From Reichenbachiella versicolor (GTDB lineage Bacteria; Bacteroidota; Bacteroidia; Cytophagales; Cyclobacteriaceae): a DNA stretch of 64,000 nt. Under the pieces are notes generated by a model. That model was not told where the DNA came from and ran no database searches. It was given only the letters and a program-made list of their open reading frames with translations. Where the stretch lies: positions 1 to 64,000 of the forward strand of contig NZ_QFZQ01000004.1 in assembly GCF_003171675.1 (NCBI RefSeq). Direction: 5' to 3'. The number at the start of each line of letters is the position of its first letter. Position 1 is the first letter of the stretch. A program made the position numbers and the translations under genes. Shown one piece after another: positions 19,261-28,252 of the stretch.

Positions 19261-19291
19261 AAAAAGGCCTTTCGGAAGAGAGGCCTTTTTT
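19261..19291 (+). terminator. Terminator after the starch PUL
   Basis: AAAAAGGCCT, a 10-nt loop and AGGCCTTTTTT form a strong hairpin with a U-tract. The A-run on the other side makes it usable in both directions, which suits the small lipoprotein gene that converges on it. Confidence 0.9.
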
Positions 19292-19310
19292 ACTGAATAA
19301 AAGTAATACC

Positions 19311-19622
19311 TTATAGTTTCATTCGTCTAAGTGACGCTACAATTACCTGAATTCGGGAATCAATATCAGCTTTTGCCGTATTAGTACATTGAGCTGCGGC
19401 TGCTTCACTCGCATCTTCAAGTGATTCATAGGTTATGTCACCTACTTGATATAATTCTTTTCCTTCACCATCTTCACATGAAGTTAAAAGAACCTCCACT
19501 TGACCAGGGTTGCAAACGTTTTGTGGCTCTGTGCAGACAGATTCATCTTCATCATCTGAGCATGAGTACAAGACAAAAAAGCACAAAGCAAAACTCAGTT
19601 TTATTAAATAATTCGTTTTCAT
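19311..19622 (-). CDS. Small cysteine-containing lipoprotein of unknown function
   Basis: This protein of 103 residues has a lipobox (hydrophobic stretch ending Y-S-C-S at about residue 21) and an acidic D-D-E-D-E linker. The rest has several Cys (C-T-E-P-Q-N-V-C, T-S-C, Q-C-T). The ATG at 19622 was chosen because it starts the signal peptide; an in-frame start seven codons earlier adds only non-signal residues. It lies 25 nt downstream of the AsmA-like gene and could be cotranscribed with it. No family is recognised. Confidence 0.65.
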   Translation of the reverse strand: MKTNYLIKLSFALCFFVLYSCSDDEDESVCTEPQNVCNPGQVEVLLTSCEDGEGKELYQVGDITYESLEDASEAAAAQCTNTAKADIDSRIQVIVASLRRMKL

Positions 19623-19647
19623 ATGTTGTAATCTAATATTCAAAAAT

Positions 19648-22647
19648 CTAGTAGGATACGTTCGTATTAAAGCTAAATAGATTTGGATGAAATTTAACCT
19701 TTAAAAAATTTCTTCTTGCTCTTATCAGCTTTTCTTTTCTTTTAAAATCTTCTGAGGTAATAAAAACATTTTTATACTTACCGTCTTTTCCTTGAGACTT
19801 AAGCCATTTTAGTTTGTCCAAGTCTACATCATCAATGTCTATGTCAATTTGCTCTTCTTTAATTTTTTGTTTTTTCTTATTGTTAAAGAGAACCTCTTTG
19901 ATGTTTATTCCTACTCTATAATCATAATTTTCACCAAAACTTTGTTCTCCCACTAGCTTAGCGTTTAGTTTGTTGGTGACGATTTTAGTTCCAGGAATAT
20001 TAATTGCATTATTAAAAATAAATATATATGTATCTATAGTATTAAAAAGTAGTGTGTCTGGCTTATCTTTTGTACTGGGCATTTCTTTCAATGCTTCTGT
20101 AATTGCAGGATAGTTATAAAAACCTCCATCCTTGAAGAAAATATGTGATTTCATCATCATACTTTCTAAATCAGGGCCATATTCACCATCTATTTCCTTC
20201 ATTGAAAATTGTAAATAGGACTCTTCGCTCGTGAGAAGGCCACTCATTTGCTCGTGAGATATGTATTCTTCGAAAATAGAAGGAAGTTCCCTAGCCATTC
20301 TAGCCATGTCTAAGTTATCAACCTGACCTTTCATATTTAAAAACATTTCTTCATCTTTTAATAAGGTTACTTTTAAGGATGCTATTCCGTCACCTCCAAA
20401 GCCATCAAAGTGAAGTTTGTCTATAGTGTAGATGGTGTCTTGTAGGTTGTATAAAGCGGTAATATCTTCCAGTAATGCGTTCTCATACTTCACACTTTCA
20501 ATAAAAAACTTCCCTTTGGCTTCCATCTTCCATCTCTGTGGTTCAGAAGGTTCACTAGATTCAGGTTCTTTATTATTAGCTTCTCCTTCGGGAGAAGCTA
20601 TCATAGCCATTAACTTGTCATAGTCCAGATGACCGAGATGAGTTATACTCTCTACTTTAAGAGTGTCTGCTTGGTTCTCGATTACGGTCTCCACCAAATT
20701 TCGGACAGTAGTTGTATCGATTTTGAATTTGATTTCACTGTACTCACCTTTGAAATTTTTAATTTGTAGTAGACGATTCGTAAAAACAACCTGACCATTT
20801 AGGTCTTTGACATTCATCATTTGATCAGTCATGTCAGTGTTGATGTTCTTCATTCGAATATCAAAAGAGCTTTGATCGAAAAGTATTGGTTGAATCTGTT
20901 GTTCTATTGAATCAAGGTGAATCTGTCCACGAGACTTGATGTCAGCCAATAGTTTTCCGTTCATGTCATTGACTAACGTATCAGAAGCGAACTGTTTTAA
21001 ATATTCAAGATCAAGATTTAGTGCTGTAACGAGATCGAAATCTACTTCTTTCATATCACATACACTCACAGATCCTTTTAGGATGTTTTCAGTAGTAGAT
21101 AAGTAAAACTTAGGAATTTCAATATCTAAGTATTCTGGTTTTAAGTATTGTCCCTTGAAGAGAACTTGAGCAGAGGTGTTTACTATTCTTTGTTGGTATT
21201 CTGGAACATTGACTGTAAAGTTTTTAAGTGATAGTTCATTGTGCTTGAAACGTAGATTGGCGGATAAGTCGCGAATCTCGGGTACCGAGTCCATAGCAAC
21301 ATTAAGCCCATTGAACTTTAGGTCGATCTTTGTTTTTCTAATAGCTGATTCTATGAAAGCATCATTGATTTCAGTAGGAAGAGTTCCGCTAGTGACTACT
21401 ACTGCATTGACTATGCCACTAAGTTTTTTGAACGGGTCGTCAGGTATAAGCGATTTCGATTTGGCTAGATTCAAATCAATACTTGACTGAACAGAATAAG
21501 AGAGCTTGTCTAGATTGCTGAATTTTCCAGCCAACTGGATATGATTTCCACTACAGTCTACTTCAAAAAGTTTCAGGTTTACAGAAGTCGTACTGTTGTT
21601 GTTTTTACTTCCATTAGTGGCGTTACCTTTTAGGTTTATATTATATGCGGTAGGGTATTCTGCATACTTGATACTAGCATTAGCTAAGTTGAATGAAGTC
21701 TCATAATGAGGGATTGTTTCTTCACTTACATACCCTTTGATTTGTGTGTCAATATTGAAAGATCCAGATACCTGACCTATTCCTAAGGTGTCAAGCATTT
21801 CGTCTGAGGAAAATTTCATCAAAGAAGCAAGGTTTGGGATATTGATAGATGTATTGATATCTGTATATATATTCTCTCCAAGAATAATATCTCCACTCAT
21901 TTCATAAGCTAGTTCGTCAGTTTTGAGTGAAATCGAACGTGCCTTGATCGAGTCTGACTTATAGTCTACATCAAAGGTTAGTTGAGCTTTGTTAAGTCTA
22001 TTTGCATTGGAGTCATCGTATCGGATGTTTGAGAGAGTTAGTGCTCCAGCAGTTGTCGCCAGTGTTTTAAGACTATCTAGATCAGCGGTAGCGCTTAGCT
22101 CTGGAATATTTACATTGACACCTGCCCCCAATTGATCATCCGAATAAATCAGTTCTATTTCTTTAAGAGTCAAGGCATCTATACTAAGGTCCAGTGGAGC
22201 AGATGTTTCAACAGTATCTATTTCTGCAGTCGTACTGTCACTCACCAGTAAAAAATCATAACAAGACACTCCAGTTGTGTCTACCAGATACTTAATGTAG
22301 CCTTCGGAGACTTCTACTCTGTGAACGGTGAAGATATTGTTCATTAAATCTTCAACATTCAATGTCACGTGTAAATTGTCGATTTTGGCTAAAGTATCGA
22401 TTTTAGAATCTTCTAATTCTCTGCCAATCCACATATTACCAAAGTCAAGACTGGCTTCAGGGAAGTCTTTTATAAGAGAGAATTTAACTTTTTCGATCTC
22501 CATGGGAGCGCCGATTGTCTCACTGGCTTTGTCGATCGCCATCTGGATAATACGATCTTGTAGAGCCCATCCAGCTACTATTAGTGTGATCAATAATCCA
22601 ATAAATACAAGTGCAGATATCTTTAGAACCTTTAGGAATATCTTCAT
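19648..22647 (-). CDS. AsmA-like inner-membrane-anchored protein
   Basis: This 999-residue protein has one N-terminal membrane segment at about residues 8-28 and a long periplasmic region rich in beta strands. The N-terminus (A-I-D-K-A-S-E-T-I-G-A-P, then F-P-E-A-S-L-D) and the late region at about 720-880 resemble AsmA and AsmA-like C-terminal domains. Such proteins belong to the AsmA/TamB group linked to lipid transport to, and assembly of, the outer membrane. The exact role here is not known. Copy B of the dispersed element lies 16 nt before its start codon. Confidence 0.75.
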   Translation of the reverse strand: MKIFLKVLKISALVFIGLLITLIVAGWALQDRIIQMAIDKASETIGAPMEIEKVKFSLIKDFPEASLDFGNMWIGRELEDSKIDTLAKIDNLHVTLNVEDLMNNIFTVHRVEVSEGYIKYLVDTTGVSCYDFLLVSDSTTAEIDTVETSAPLDLSIDALTLKEIELIYSDDQLGAGVNVNIPELSATADLDSLKTLATTAGALTLSNIRYDDSNANRLNKAQLTFDVDYKSDSIKARSISLKTDELAYEMSGDIILGENIYTDINTSINIPNLASLMKFSSDEMLDTLGIGQVSGSFNIDTQIKGYVSEETIPHYETSFNLANASIKYAEYPTAYNINLKGNATNGSKNNNSTTSVNLKLFEVDCSGNHIQLAGKFSNLDKLSYSVQSSIDLNLAKSKSLIPDDPFKKLSGIVNAVVVTSGTLPTEINDAFIESAIRKTKIDLKFNGLNVAMDSVPEIRDLSANLRFKHNELSLKNFTVNVPEYQQRIVNTSAQVLFKGQYLKPEYLDIEIPKFYLSTTENILKGSVSVCDMKEVDFDLVTALNLDLEYLKQFASDTLVNDMNGKLLADIKSRGQIHLDSIEQQIQPILFDQSSFDIRMKNINTDMTDQMMNVKDLNGQVVFTNRLLQIKNFKGEYSEIKFKIDTTTVRNLVETVIENQADTLKVESITHLGHLDYDKLMAMIASPEGEANNKEPESSEPSEPQRWKMEAKGKFFIESVKYENALLEDITALYNLQDTIYTIDKLHFDGFGGDGIASLKVTLLKDEEMFLNMKGQVDNLDMARMARELPSIFEEYISHEQMSGLLTSEESYLQFSMKEIDGEYGPDLESMMMKSHIFFKDGGFYNYPAITEALKEMPSTKDKPDTLLFNTIDTYIFIFNNAINIPGTKIVTNKLNAKLVGEQSFGENYDYRVGINIKEVLFNNKKKQKIKEEQIDIDIDDVDLDKLKWLKSQGKDGKYKNVFITSEDFKRKEKLIRARRNFLKVKFHPNLFSFNTNVSY

Positions 22648-22663
22648 GGTATGTGTTAATTTC

Positions 22664-22770
22664 TTTAATCGCAGGGCTTTGGCCCATTGGGTTTAATTCT
22701 CTGATTCTTGAGTCGATCTTTAAATAAAATTATGAAGATACGCTACACCACTGAGGTGGATAACTTCATT
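22664..22770 (+). repeat. Dispersed intergenic element, copy B
   Basis: This is a full-length copy (about 107 nt) beginning TTTAATCGCAG and ending AACTTCATT. It contains two perfect short hairpins, GGGC-TTTG-GCCC and CCAC-TGAG-GTGG. It shares block order with 9982-10071 and 42014-42121. It lies directly upstream of the minus-strand AsmA-like gene. Confidence 0.8.
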
Positions 22771-22878
22771 AAGTATTCAAAGTCGGCTCAATTTAGTTCG
22801 ATTTAAAGATAAGACGAATTGCACAGCGCGGAAAATGCAATTCTCTTTGAAGAAACAATAAAACTTGAAGAGAAAATA

Positions 22879-23409
22879 TTATTGACTCTCTGTTTTAGCT
22901 TTTCTTTTTGCTTTGTAGTGTGTCTTGTCAGCGATGTAGATAACTTTATTAATCTTACAGAATACTTGAGACTTGGACTCGTCAGTTAAAAGAACCGTAA
23001 TAGGGAAGTTGATTTCATTTTCTAAATCAATTCGTTTCTTAATATTTTCAATGTCCTTGGCCGTAAATTCAAACTGAGCATATAAATCTTGCTTTGCAGG
23101 TTTTCTAAATCTTATTTCCGAACTTTTATCCCAAACCACATAGTCTTCTCCTAGGATATAAATCAGCTGTATCATAGCGATCGGATCAGTGGCTGAAAAC
23201 ATGCTACCACCGAATATCGAGTTGACATAATTTCTGTTTTTGTAACTAATCGGAATTTTGATTTTGACTTGTAATAGGCTTTCAGAAACTTCGATGACTC
23301 TACCCGTACTTCTTCTATACATGGGAGAGAGGTTGAATGCGTATTTGAAGAAAGTACTCGGCTTTAGAAGTTTAGTGCCTATTCGAGTAAGTGTTTTGTA
23401 TACGGACAT
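22879..23409 (-). CDS. DUF4442-type hotdog-fold protein
   Basis: This 176-residue cytoplasmic protein has the pattern of the DUF4442/PaaI-type hotdog fold: an N-terminal helix, then N-S-I-F-G-G-S-M-F-S-A-T-D-P at the central hotdog helix (about residues 64-77), then alternating strands. Relatives are putative acyl-CoA thioesterases. The substrate is unknown. It stands alone between the AsmA-like gene and rpsA, in the opposite direction to rpsA. Confidence 0.75.
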   Translation of the reverse strand: MSVYKTLTRIGTKLLKPSTFFKYAFNLSPMYRRSTGRVIEVSESLLQVKIKIPISYKNRNYVNSIFGGSMFSATDPIAMIQLIYILGEDYVVWDKSSEIRFRKPAKQDLYAQFEFTAKDIENIKKRIDLENEINFPITVLLTDESKSQVFCKINKVIYIADKTHYKAKRKAKTESQ

Positions 23410-23511
23410 GGAAGGTATTGATTGTTTATCAGTAAGATACCATGATTAAATGCTGGAGTCGCATAGTGATTTTATGTTTTAATAATACTGTGTCTTTAGT
23501 TCGATAATACT

Positions 23512-23541
23512 TACCTTTGCGCTCCCTTCGAGTGAAGGAGC
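23512..23541 (+). promoter_or_regulatory. rpsA promoter -7 element and leader hairpin
   Basis: TACCTTTG at 23512-23519 fits TAnnTTTG. A clear -33 element was not found. Just downstream, GCTCCCTTC-GAGT-GAAGGAGC (23521-23541) forms a hairpin with one bulge at the predicted transcript start, which could take part in control of rpsA. The leader would be about 105 nt. Confidence 0.45.
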
Positions 23542-23631
23542 TTTGTTGGAAAGAATTTCAATGAAGTAATTGTAAAACAAAATGGTACAGATTTCCCGCA
23601 CTGTACTGTATTTCAAAGGGAACTGTTAAAG

Positions 23632-25503
23632 ATGGCAGAAGAAAAAAACGAAGCAGCAGAACAAGCTGCTCAAACTCCTGAAGTAAACGAAACTCCAAAA
23701 ACAGAAGCTCCTGTAGCTGCTCCAGTAGTCGAAGAAGAATTCGATTGGGATGCAATTGATACCAAAGGATTTGGTGAAGGATACTCTGACGCTCAAAGAG
23801 CTGAGATGGAGGCGTTGTACGCTGGTACTTTGAACACTGTAGAAGAAAAGAAAGTGTTGAAAGGTACTGTTGTAAGCATGACGTCTAGAGACGTAATTGT
23901 AAACATTGGATTCAAATCTGATGGTCTAGTTTCTGCTTCAGAATTTAGAGATACTCCTGACCTTAAAGCTGGTGATGAAGTAGAAGTATATCTAGAAGAG
24001 CAAGAAGACAACAACGGTCAGCTTATTCTTTCAAGAAGAAAAGCTAAGATCGTAAGTGCATGGGAGAATATCCAAAAGTCTTACGAGCAAGATCTAGTAA
24101 TCGACGGTATGGTGAAGAGAAGAACCAAAGGTGGTTTGATCGTAGATATCTTCGGTGTAGAGGCGTTCTTGCCAGGTTCACAGATCGATGTGAAGCCTAT
24201 CAGAGACTTCGATATTTTCGTAGATAAGAAGATGGAAGTGAAAGTTGTGAAAATCAACTACACTAACGACAACGTAGTCGTATCTCACAAAGTATTGATT
24301 GAGAAAGATCTTGAGAAGCAAAAAGCTCAAATCCTTGAGAACCTTGAGAAAGGTCAAGTACTAGAAGGTGTGATCAAGAACATGACTAACTTCGGTGTAT
24401 TCATCGATCTAGGTGGTGTTGATGGTCTTCTTCACATTACCGATATCTCATGGGGTAGAGTTAACCACCCAGACGAAGTATTGTCTCTTGACGAGAAAGT
24501 TAATGTGGTTGTTCTTGACTTCGACGATGATAAGAAGAGAATTTCTTTGGGTATGAAGCAATTGTCAGAGCACCCATGGGATTCGCTAGCGGCTACTACT
24601 GATGTAGGAACTCAGGTGAAAGGTAAGATCGTAAACGTAGCTGATTACGGTGCATTCCTTGAAATCCAGCCAGGTGTAGAAGGATTGATTCACGTATCTG
24701 AAATGTCTTGGTCTCAGCACTTGAGAAATCCTCAAGATTTCATCAAGATCGGAGACGAGCTTGAGGCAGTGGTATTGACTATCGATAGAGAAGAGAGAAA
24801 AATGTCTCTTGGTATCAAGCAATTGACTGAAGATCCATGGACTAAGCAGGATGTATTGACTAAGTACGCAGTGGGAACTGACCACAAAGGAACAGTTAGA
24901 AACTTGACTAACTTCGGATTGTTCATCGAGCTTGAAGAAGGTATCGACGGTCTTGTTCACGTATCTGACTTGTCATGGACTAAGAAAGTGAAACACCCAT
25001 CTGAATTCGTACAGGTAGGAGAGGAGCTTGAAGTCAAAGTTCTTGAGCTTGATATTGATAATAGAAGATTGGCATTAGGTCACAAACAATTGGAGGAGAA
25101 TCCATGGGATGCATTCGAGGATACATTCGCTATCGGATCTACTCACAAGTGTACTGTGAACACTATGATCGACAAAGGTGCATTGCTTGAGCTTCCTTAT
25201 GGATTAGAAGGATTCGCTTCAATGAGAAACTTGAAGAAAGAAGACGGTTCTAAGGCTGCTATCGGTGAAGCTCTCGATTTCGTAGTGATTGACTTCTCTA
25301 AAGACGAAAGAAGAATCGCTCTATCTCACGTAGCTACTTACTCTGATGAGATCGAGAAGCCATCTGGTAAAGGTGGTAATAAGAAGAAGGGTGGAAGAAA
25401 TATCGCTATCGACAAAGTGAACGCAGAGGCTGAAAGGTCTACACTTGGAGATCTTGATGCACTATCTGCTTTGAAAGAGCAAATGGAAGGTGGAAAAAAA
25501 TAA
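23632..25503 (+). CDS. 30S ribosomal protein S1
   Basis: This 623-residue protein has an acidic E/A/P-rich N-terminal extension (about 1-75) and six S1 RNA-binding domains at about 80-145, 165-230, 245-315, 330-400, 415-485 and 500-565. The middle repeats carry the classical N-F-G-V-F-I-D-L-G and S-D-L-S-W/D-I-S-W motifs. The C-terminus is basic (K-G-G-N-K-K-K-G-G). It helps load mRNA onto the ribosome. The coding region is richer in C-ending codons (AAC, ATC, GAC) than its neighbours, as expected for a highly expressed gene. Confidence 0.98.
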   Translation: MAEEKNEAAEQAAQTPEVNETPKTEAPVAAPVVEEEFDWDAIDTKGFGEGYSDAQRAEMEALYAGTLNTVEEKKVLKGTVVSMTSRDVIVNIGFKSDGLVSASEFRDTPDLKAGDEVEVYLEEQEDNNGQLILSRRKAKIVSAWENIQKSYEQDLVIDGMVKRRTKGGLIVDIFGVEAFLPGSQIDVKPIRDFDIFVDKKMEVKVVKINYTNDNVVVSHKVLIEKDLEKQKAQILENLEKGQVLEGVIKNMTNFGVFIDLGGVDGLLHITDISWGRVNHPDEVLSLDEKVNVVVLDFDDDKKRISLGMKQLSEHPWDSLAATTDVGTQVKGKIVNVADYGAFLEIQPGVEGLIHVSEMSWSQHLRNPQDFIKIGDELEAVVLTIDREERKMSLGIKQLTEDPWTKQDVLTKYAVGTDHKGTVRNLTNFGLFIELEEGIDGLVHVSDLSWTKKVKHPSEFVQVGEELEVKVLELDIDNRRLALGHKQLEENPWDAFEDTFAIGSTHKCTVNTMIDKGALLELPYGLEGFASMRNLKKEDGSKAAIGEALDFVVIDFSKDERRIALSHVATYSDEIEKPSGKGGNKKKGGRNIAIDKVNAEAERSTLGDLDALSALKEQMEGGKK

Positions 25504-25540
25504 GTATTAGCTTATTTCCACTGTGGAATTATAAATTGAA

Positions 25541-25565
25541 AGGCACGTTGACCACGTGCCTTTTT
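25541..25565 (+). terminator. rpsA terminator
   Basis: AGGCACGT, a 5-nt loop and ACGTGCCT form a perfect 8-bp stem followed by a T-run. Confidence 0.9.
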
Positions 25566-25621
25566 CTTTTGCCTTAAGATCAATGGGTTAGTAATTAATG
25601 CTCGAAAAGCTTAATACAATC

Positions 25622-25652
25622 TTTGGTAGGTACAATAAAAATTCTAGATTTG
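25622..25652 (+). promoter_or_regulatory. Promoter of tRNA-Cys
   Basis: TTTG at 25622-25625 and TAGATTTG at 25645-25652 are separated by exactly 19 nt, a perfect match to the Bacteroidota housekeeping promoter. The start would be near 25659, about 45 nt before the tRNA. Confidence 0.75.
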
Positions 25653-25702
25653 CACCACCAAAAATTATCCTGCTTCGTAATAGAAGAAGGAAATAATAAA
25701 TT

Positions 25703-25773
25703 GGTCCTGTGGCCGAGTGGCTAGGCAGAGGTCTGCAAAACCTCGTACAGCGGTTCGAATCCGCTCGGGACCT
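25703..25773 (+). tRNA. tRNA-Cys (GCA)
   Basis: The acceptor arms GGTCCTG and CGGGACC pair, with T as discriminator base. The anticodon stem is GAGGT/ACCTC with loop CTGCAAA, giving anticodon GCA at 25735-25737. The T arm contains GGTTCGAATCC. No CCA is encoded. The gene stands directly before the recombinase remnant and cassette array. Confidence 0.95.
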
Positions 25774-25778
25774 CATTA

Positions 25779-25812
25779 AAACCCTCACAGTGAAAGCTGT
25801 GAGGTTTTTTTG
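25779..25812 (+). terminator. Terminator after tRNA-Cys
   Basis: AACCCTCACAG, a 6-nt loop and CTGTGAGGTTTTTTT form a strong hairpin with U-tract. Confidence 0.88.
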
Positions 25813-25859
25813 TTTTTATACCCTGCAATTACCTCAATAACAACATTGACATCATCTAG

Positions 25860-26222
25860 AATGCCAAGGGCGGAAAAGATCGATATACAGTATTGAGTGA
25901 AACTGTGTTGACAGGCCTACGGTACTATTATAAGGCTCACAGACCTTTAAAATATCTATTTGAAGGTAGAGATGGAAACAAATACAGCGACACGAGCCTT
26001 AGCAAAATAGTTGACAGAGCTGCTAGAAAAGCCAAAGTTACTCACAAGGTGACTCCTCATACTCTACGACATTCATTTGCCACGCATTTGTTGGAATCAG
26101 GCACAGATATTCGATATATACAGATATTACTAGGACACAACTCCACAAAAACCACCGAAATCTATACACATGTAGCGAACTCCAATTTCATTAATATCAA
26201 GAATCCATTAGATTTGACATAA
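25860..26222 (+). pseudogene. Tyrosine recombinase remnant (C-terminal catalytic half)
   Basis: The frame reads [14 protein letters not shown] and continues to a stop at 26222, about 120 codons. It has the catalytic Lys (G-G-K-D-R), H-T-L-R, G-H-N-S and the nucleophile Tyr in T-T-E-I-Y-T-H, and ends N-I-K-N-P-L-D. A TAG at 25857-25859 interrupts the frame, and the upstream text (N-N-N-I-D-I-I) looks like an older part of the same domain with a small deletion. The N-terminal DNA-binding domain and the first catalytic Arg are missing. A TTG at 25893 could start a 109-residue fragment, but this is unlikely to be active alone. It resembles Bacteroidota XerD-like integrases; I do not see the extra IntI-type insertion in this part. 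It runs in the same direction as the cassettes behind it. Confidence 0.8.
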
Positions 26223-26257
26223 TCTGTATAATCACCATTATACACATTAACATTACA

Positions 26258-26270
26258 ACTACGTTAGCAA
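26258..26270 (+). other. First recombination-core-like junction (attI-like)
   Basis: ACTACGTTAGCAA contains GTTAGC, the same core found at the right end of the cassette sites (GCGTTAG, GCGTTA). It separates the recombinase remnant from the first cassette gene, which starts 15 nt later. If the array is integron-like, this marks the attI/cassette junction, with exchange between G26263 and T26264. Confidence 0.4.
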
Positions 26271-26282
26271 TTAATATTCACT

Positions 26283-27188
26283 ATGAAAAAGTTGACCTTT
26301 ACCTTTTTATTGTCAATCACTTTCAATTTGGTTTTTTCACAGAGTCTAAAACATCAGCTTTGGGAATTTGCTAGTGATTGTAATGACGCAATAGTTCAGG
26401 GGTATGAAGAAGCATTAGACAGAAAACCTGGAAACTTCAAGGATTATTGTAATACATGCATTGACGATACTGCGAATGGTTACTTATTCATTCAAGGCTC
26501 ATGGCCAACTTGTGGATGTTCGTGCCATATGGCTATTGGTGGATATAAAAATGCAACTGGTGATTACACCTTGGTGAAGTACCAGTTATGGCCCTGTTCA
26601 AACTCTTTTGGAATATACTCCAACAAAAATGTCGTCGATTTAATGCCTGAATATTTTAGCCTTAAAGCCTTTGATCCCTCAGCCTCAATTGACACCATCA
26701 ATTACTTTTATCTGTATTTGGAAGTTCCTAGAAAAGGAACAGAAACTAAAGTAAGTATTCACCCCTTTCCCTTGGGTCAAGTTGGAGTTGGAACCAAGGG
26801 CATCTCTTATAATACTGAAAATTCTGAAATTATTTACCCATCATTATATGATGTAGAAATGGATATTGTCGATCATATCCAAAATGAAGAACAACTTGAA
26901 CTTTTAATGAACAACCGTATAGCGGATTTACCCGAAGAAGTTAAAGGCAAAATCCAAAAGGAAATCGGGGAAAAAAGACGATTCAAAAATGAAGAGGAAT
27001 TGATTTCAAAACTGAACTATATTAAAGAGGTTTATGACAGATACAGCTCATTGAAATATACAGAAATTACTTTTACGTGGAACAGAGAAAAAGAAAGGTT
27101 TGAAGTGAAAGATCGAACAGGAAAACCTAAAAAACAAAGCTTCTTAGAATTTGTAAGAAGTGCCAACTACTTCAGCTATGCTTGTTAA
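26283..27188 (+). CDS. Cassette 1: secreted protein of unknown function
   Basis: This 301-residue protein has a signal peptide at about residues 1-20 (cleavage near V-F-S-Q). The mature N-terminal half is rich in Cys (C-N-T-C, C-G-C-S-C-H), with a charged helical region at about 190-250. I recognise no family. It starts 20 nt after the core-like junction and ends 7 nt before the left end of attC-like site 1, with no promoter of its own visible, which is the normal form of an integron cassette gene. Confidence 0.7.
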   Translation: MKKLTFTFLLSITFNLVFSQSLKHQLWEFASDCNDAIVQGYEEALDRKPGNFKDYCNTCIDDTANGYLFIQGSWPTCGCSCHMAIGGYKNATGDYTLVKYQLWPCSNSFGIYSNKNVVDLMPEYFSLKAFDPSASIDTINYFYLYLEVPRKGTETKVSIHPFPLGQVGVGTKGISYNTENSEIIYPSLYDVEMDIVDHIQNEEQLELLMNNRIADLPEEVKGKIQKEIGEKRRFKNEEELISKLNYIKEVYDRYSSLKYTEITFTWNREKERFEVKDRTGKPKKQSFLEFVRSANYFSYAC

Positions 27189-27193
27189 AAAAA

Positions 27194-27385
27194 TTGCTAA
27201 CAATAGCTGATCTCGCCATGGCGCATTCTGCTAGTTTGGACAGCTCTGCTTTCTACATGCACCGGAAAATCTTCGATTTTCCTCACTGAACCAAAAAACC
27301 AAGCGATTAAAATCGAAGATTTTCCTACATTGTATCCGAAACAAACTACACGTCAAGCACCACAGCGGATAGCGGGGCGTTAGAT
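27194..27385 (+). repeat. attC-like site 1
   Basis: The left core is TGCTAAC and the right core GCGTTAGAT. The inner arms are partly complementary: left GCTGATCTCGCCATGG against the right arm ending CACAGCGGATAGCGG. At about 192 nt it is long for an attC site. Its centre (27266-27335) holds two perfect hairpins, GGAAAATC-TTC-GATTTTCC and AAAATC-GAA-GATTTT, which are inverted copies of each other. Confidence 0.55.
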
Positions 27386-27391
27386 GTAATT

Positions 27392-27997
27392 ATGCCTAGT
27401 AAATGGATTTCTCATATCGTTTTTTTGATTCTCTGGCCAGTAAGCATGGTCTCAATTATTGACTTTTTCAAGAACAATACTCCGCTTAGTTTGATGCTTG
27501 CATTAATGAGCTACCTACTATTTATTGCATATCACCTAACCCCATATCTTAAACTGAACAACAAACTAAAAGCAAACGACTTAACCTTGATTAAAGCAAG
27601 GCATTCTAAAAGCAAGAGGATTAAAAATTATCTTATCATTCCAGCAATTCTGATCATGGTATTTCTAGTTATGCTATTTAGTGAAGAATACGGAATTGTA
27701 GGCTTTTTTGCCTTTCCAATGATTTTTTACTTGATATTATGGTTCATTTCTTTAGCTTATTACGACTTGTGGTACGGTATCATAATCACTGACAAACAAA
27801 TAATTAGTGAAAAAGACGCATTTCAAATCAACTCAATCAATGAGATATTCATTAAAGACCGTTCTGAACTTATAGTCAACCACGCTTATAGGCTTGGTAC
27901 TATAAAAATCAACATCGAAGATTTCCATAACCCAGATTTAAATTTACTTTCCAGTATTATTAAACAACGAGCTGATATAGATATCAAAAGTGCTTAA
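27392..27997 (+). CDS. Cassette 2: four-segment membrane protein of unknown function
   Basis: This 201-residue protein has hydrophobic segments at about residues 8-25, 32-52, 80-97 and 103-128, followed by a soluble C-terminal region of about 70 residues that resembles a small PH-like beta domain, though this is only an impression. No family is recognised. The start lies 12 nt after the right core of attC-like site 1 and the stop 8 nt before the left core of site 2, so the gene almost fills its cassette. Confidence 0.65.
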   Translation: MPSKWISHIVFLILWPVSMVSIIDFFKNNTPLSLMLALMSYLLFIAYHLTPYLKLNNKLKANDLTLIKARHSKSKRIKNYLIIPAILIMVFLVMLFSEEYGIVGFFAFPMIFYLILWFISLAYYDLWYGIIITDKQIISEKDAFQINSINEIFIKDRSELIVNHAYRLGTIKINIEDFHNPDLNLLSSIIKQRADIDIKSA

Positions 27998-28005
27998 GAA
28001 AACAC

Positions 28006-28236
28006 ATCTAACAGAGCATATAGCGAATGCCCATAGCTGTGTGACTGAATCAATGCCATAACATGCTCCGCCGATTCACTCGGGAAGCGGTAGAATGCCG
28101 AGGAATGGTCATTCACATGCCGATAGGCGCCTGATGAGACTGAGCGACCAGACTGGCTTTGGCGGTTTGGAGTGTATCGGCTACCTTGCTGCTTTTAGAT
28201 ACCGCAGGGGCACATCGCCATATGCGGGCGTTAGCG
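28006..28236 (+). repeat. attC-like site 2
   Basis: The left core ATCTAAC fits RYYYAAC exactly and the right core is GCGTTAGCG. The left arm GCATATAGCGAATGCCC (28016-28032) pairs with GGGGCACATCGCCATATGC (28207-28225) with a few unpaired bases, as in folded attC sites. The length of 231 nt is unusual. The interior has further short inverted repeats. Confidence 0.65.
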
Positions 28237-28252
28237 GTAACAATAACTAAAT

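Noticed and set aside
28036-28205. Hidden gene or group II intron inside the long attC-like site 2
   Set aside because: No long frame or intron-end motif is present; the space is explained by inner inverted repeats.
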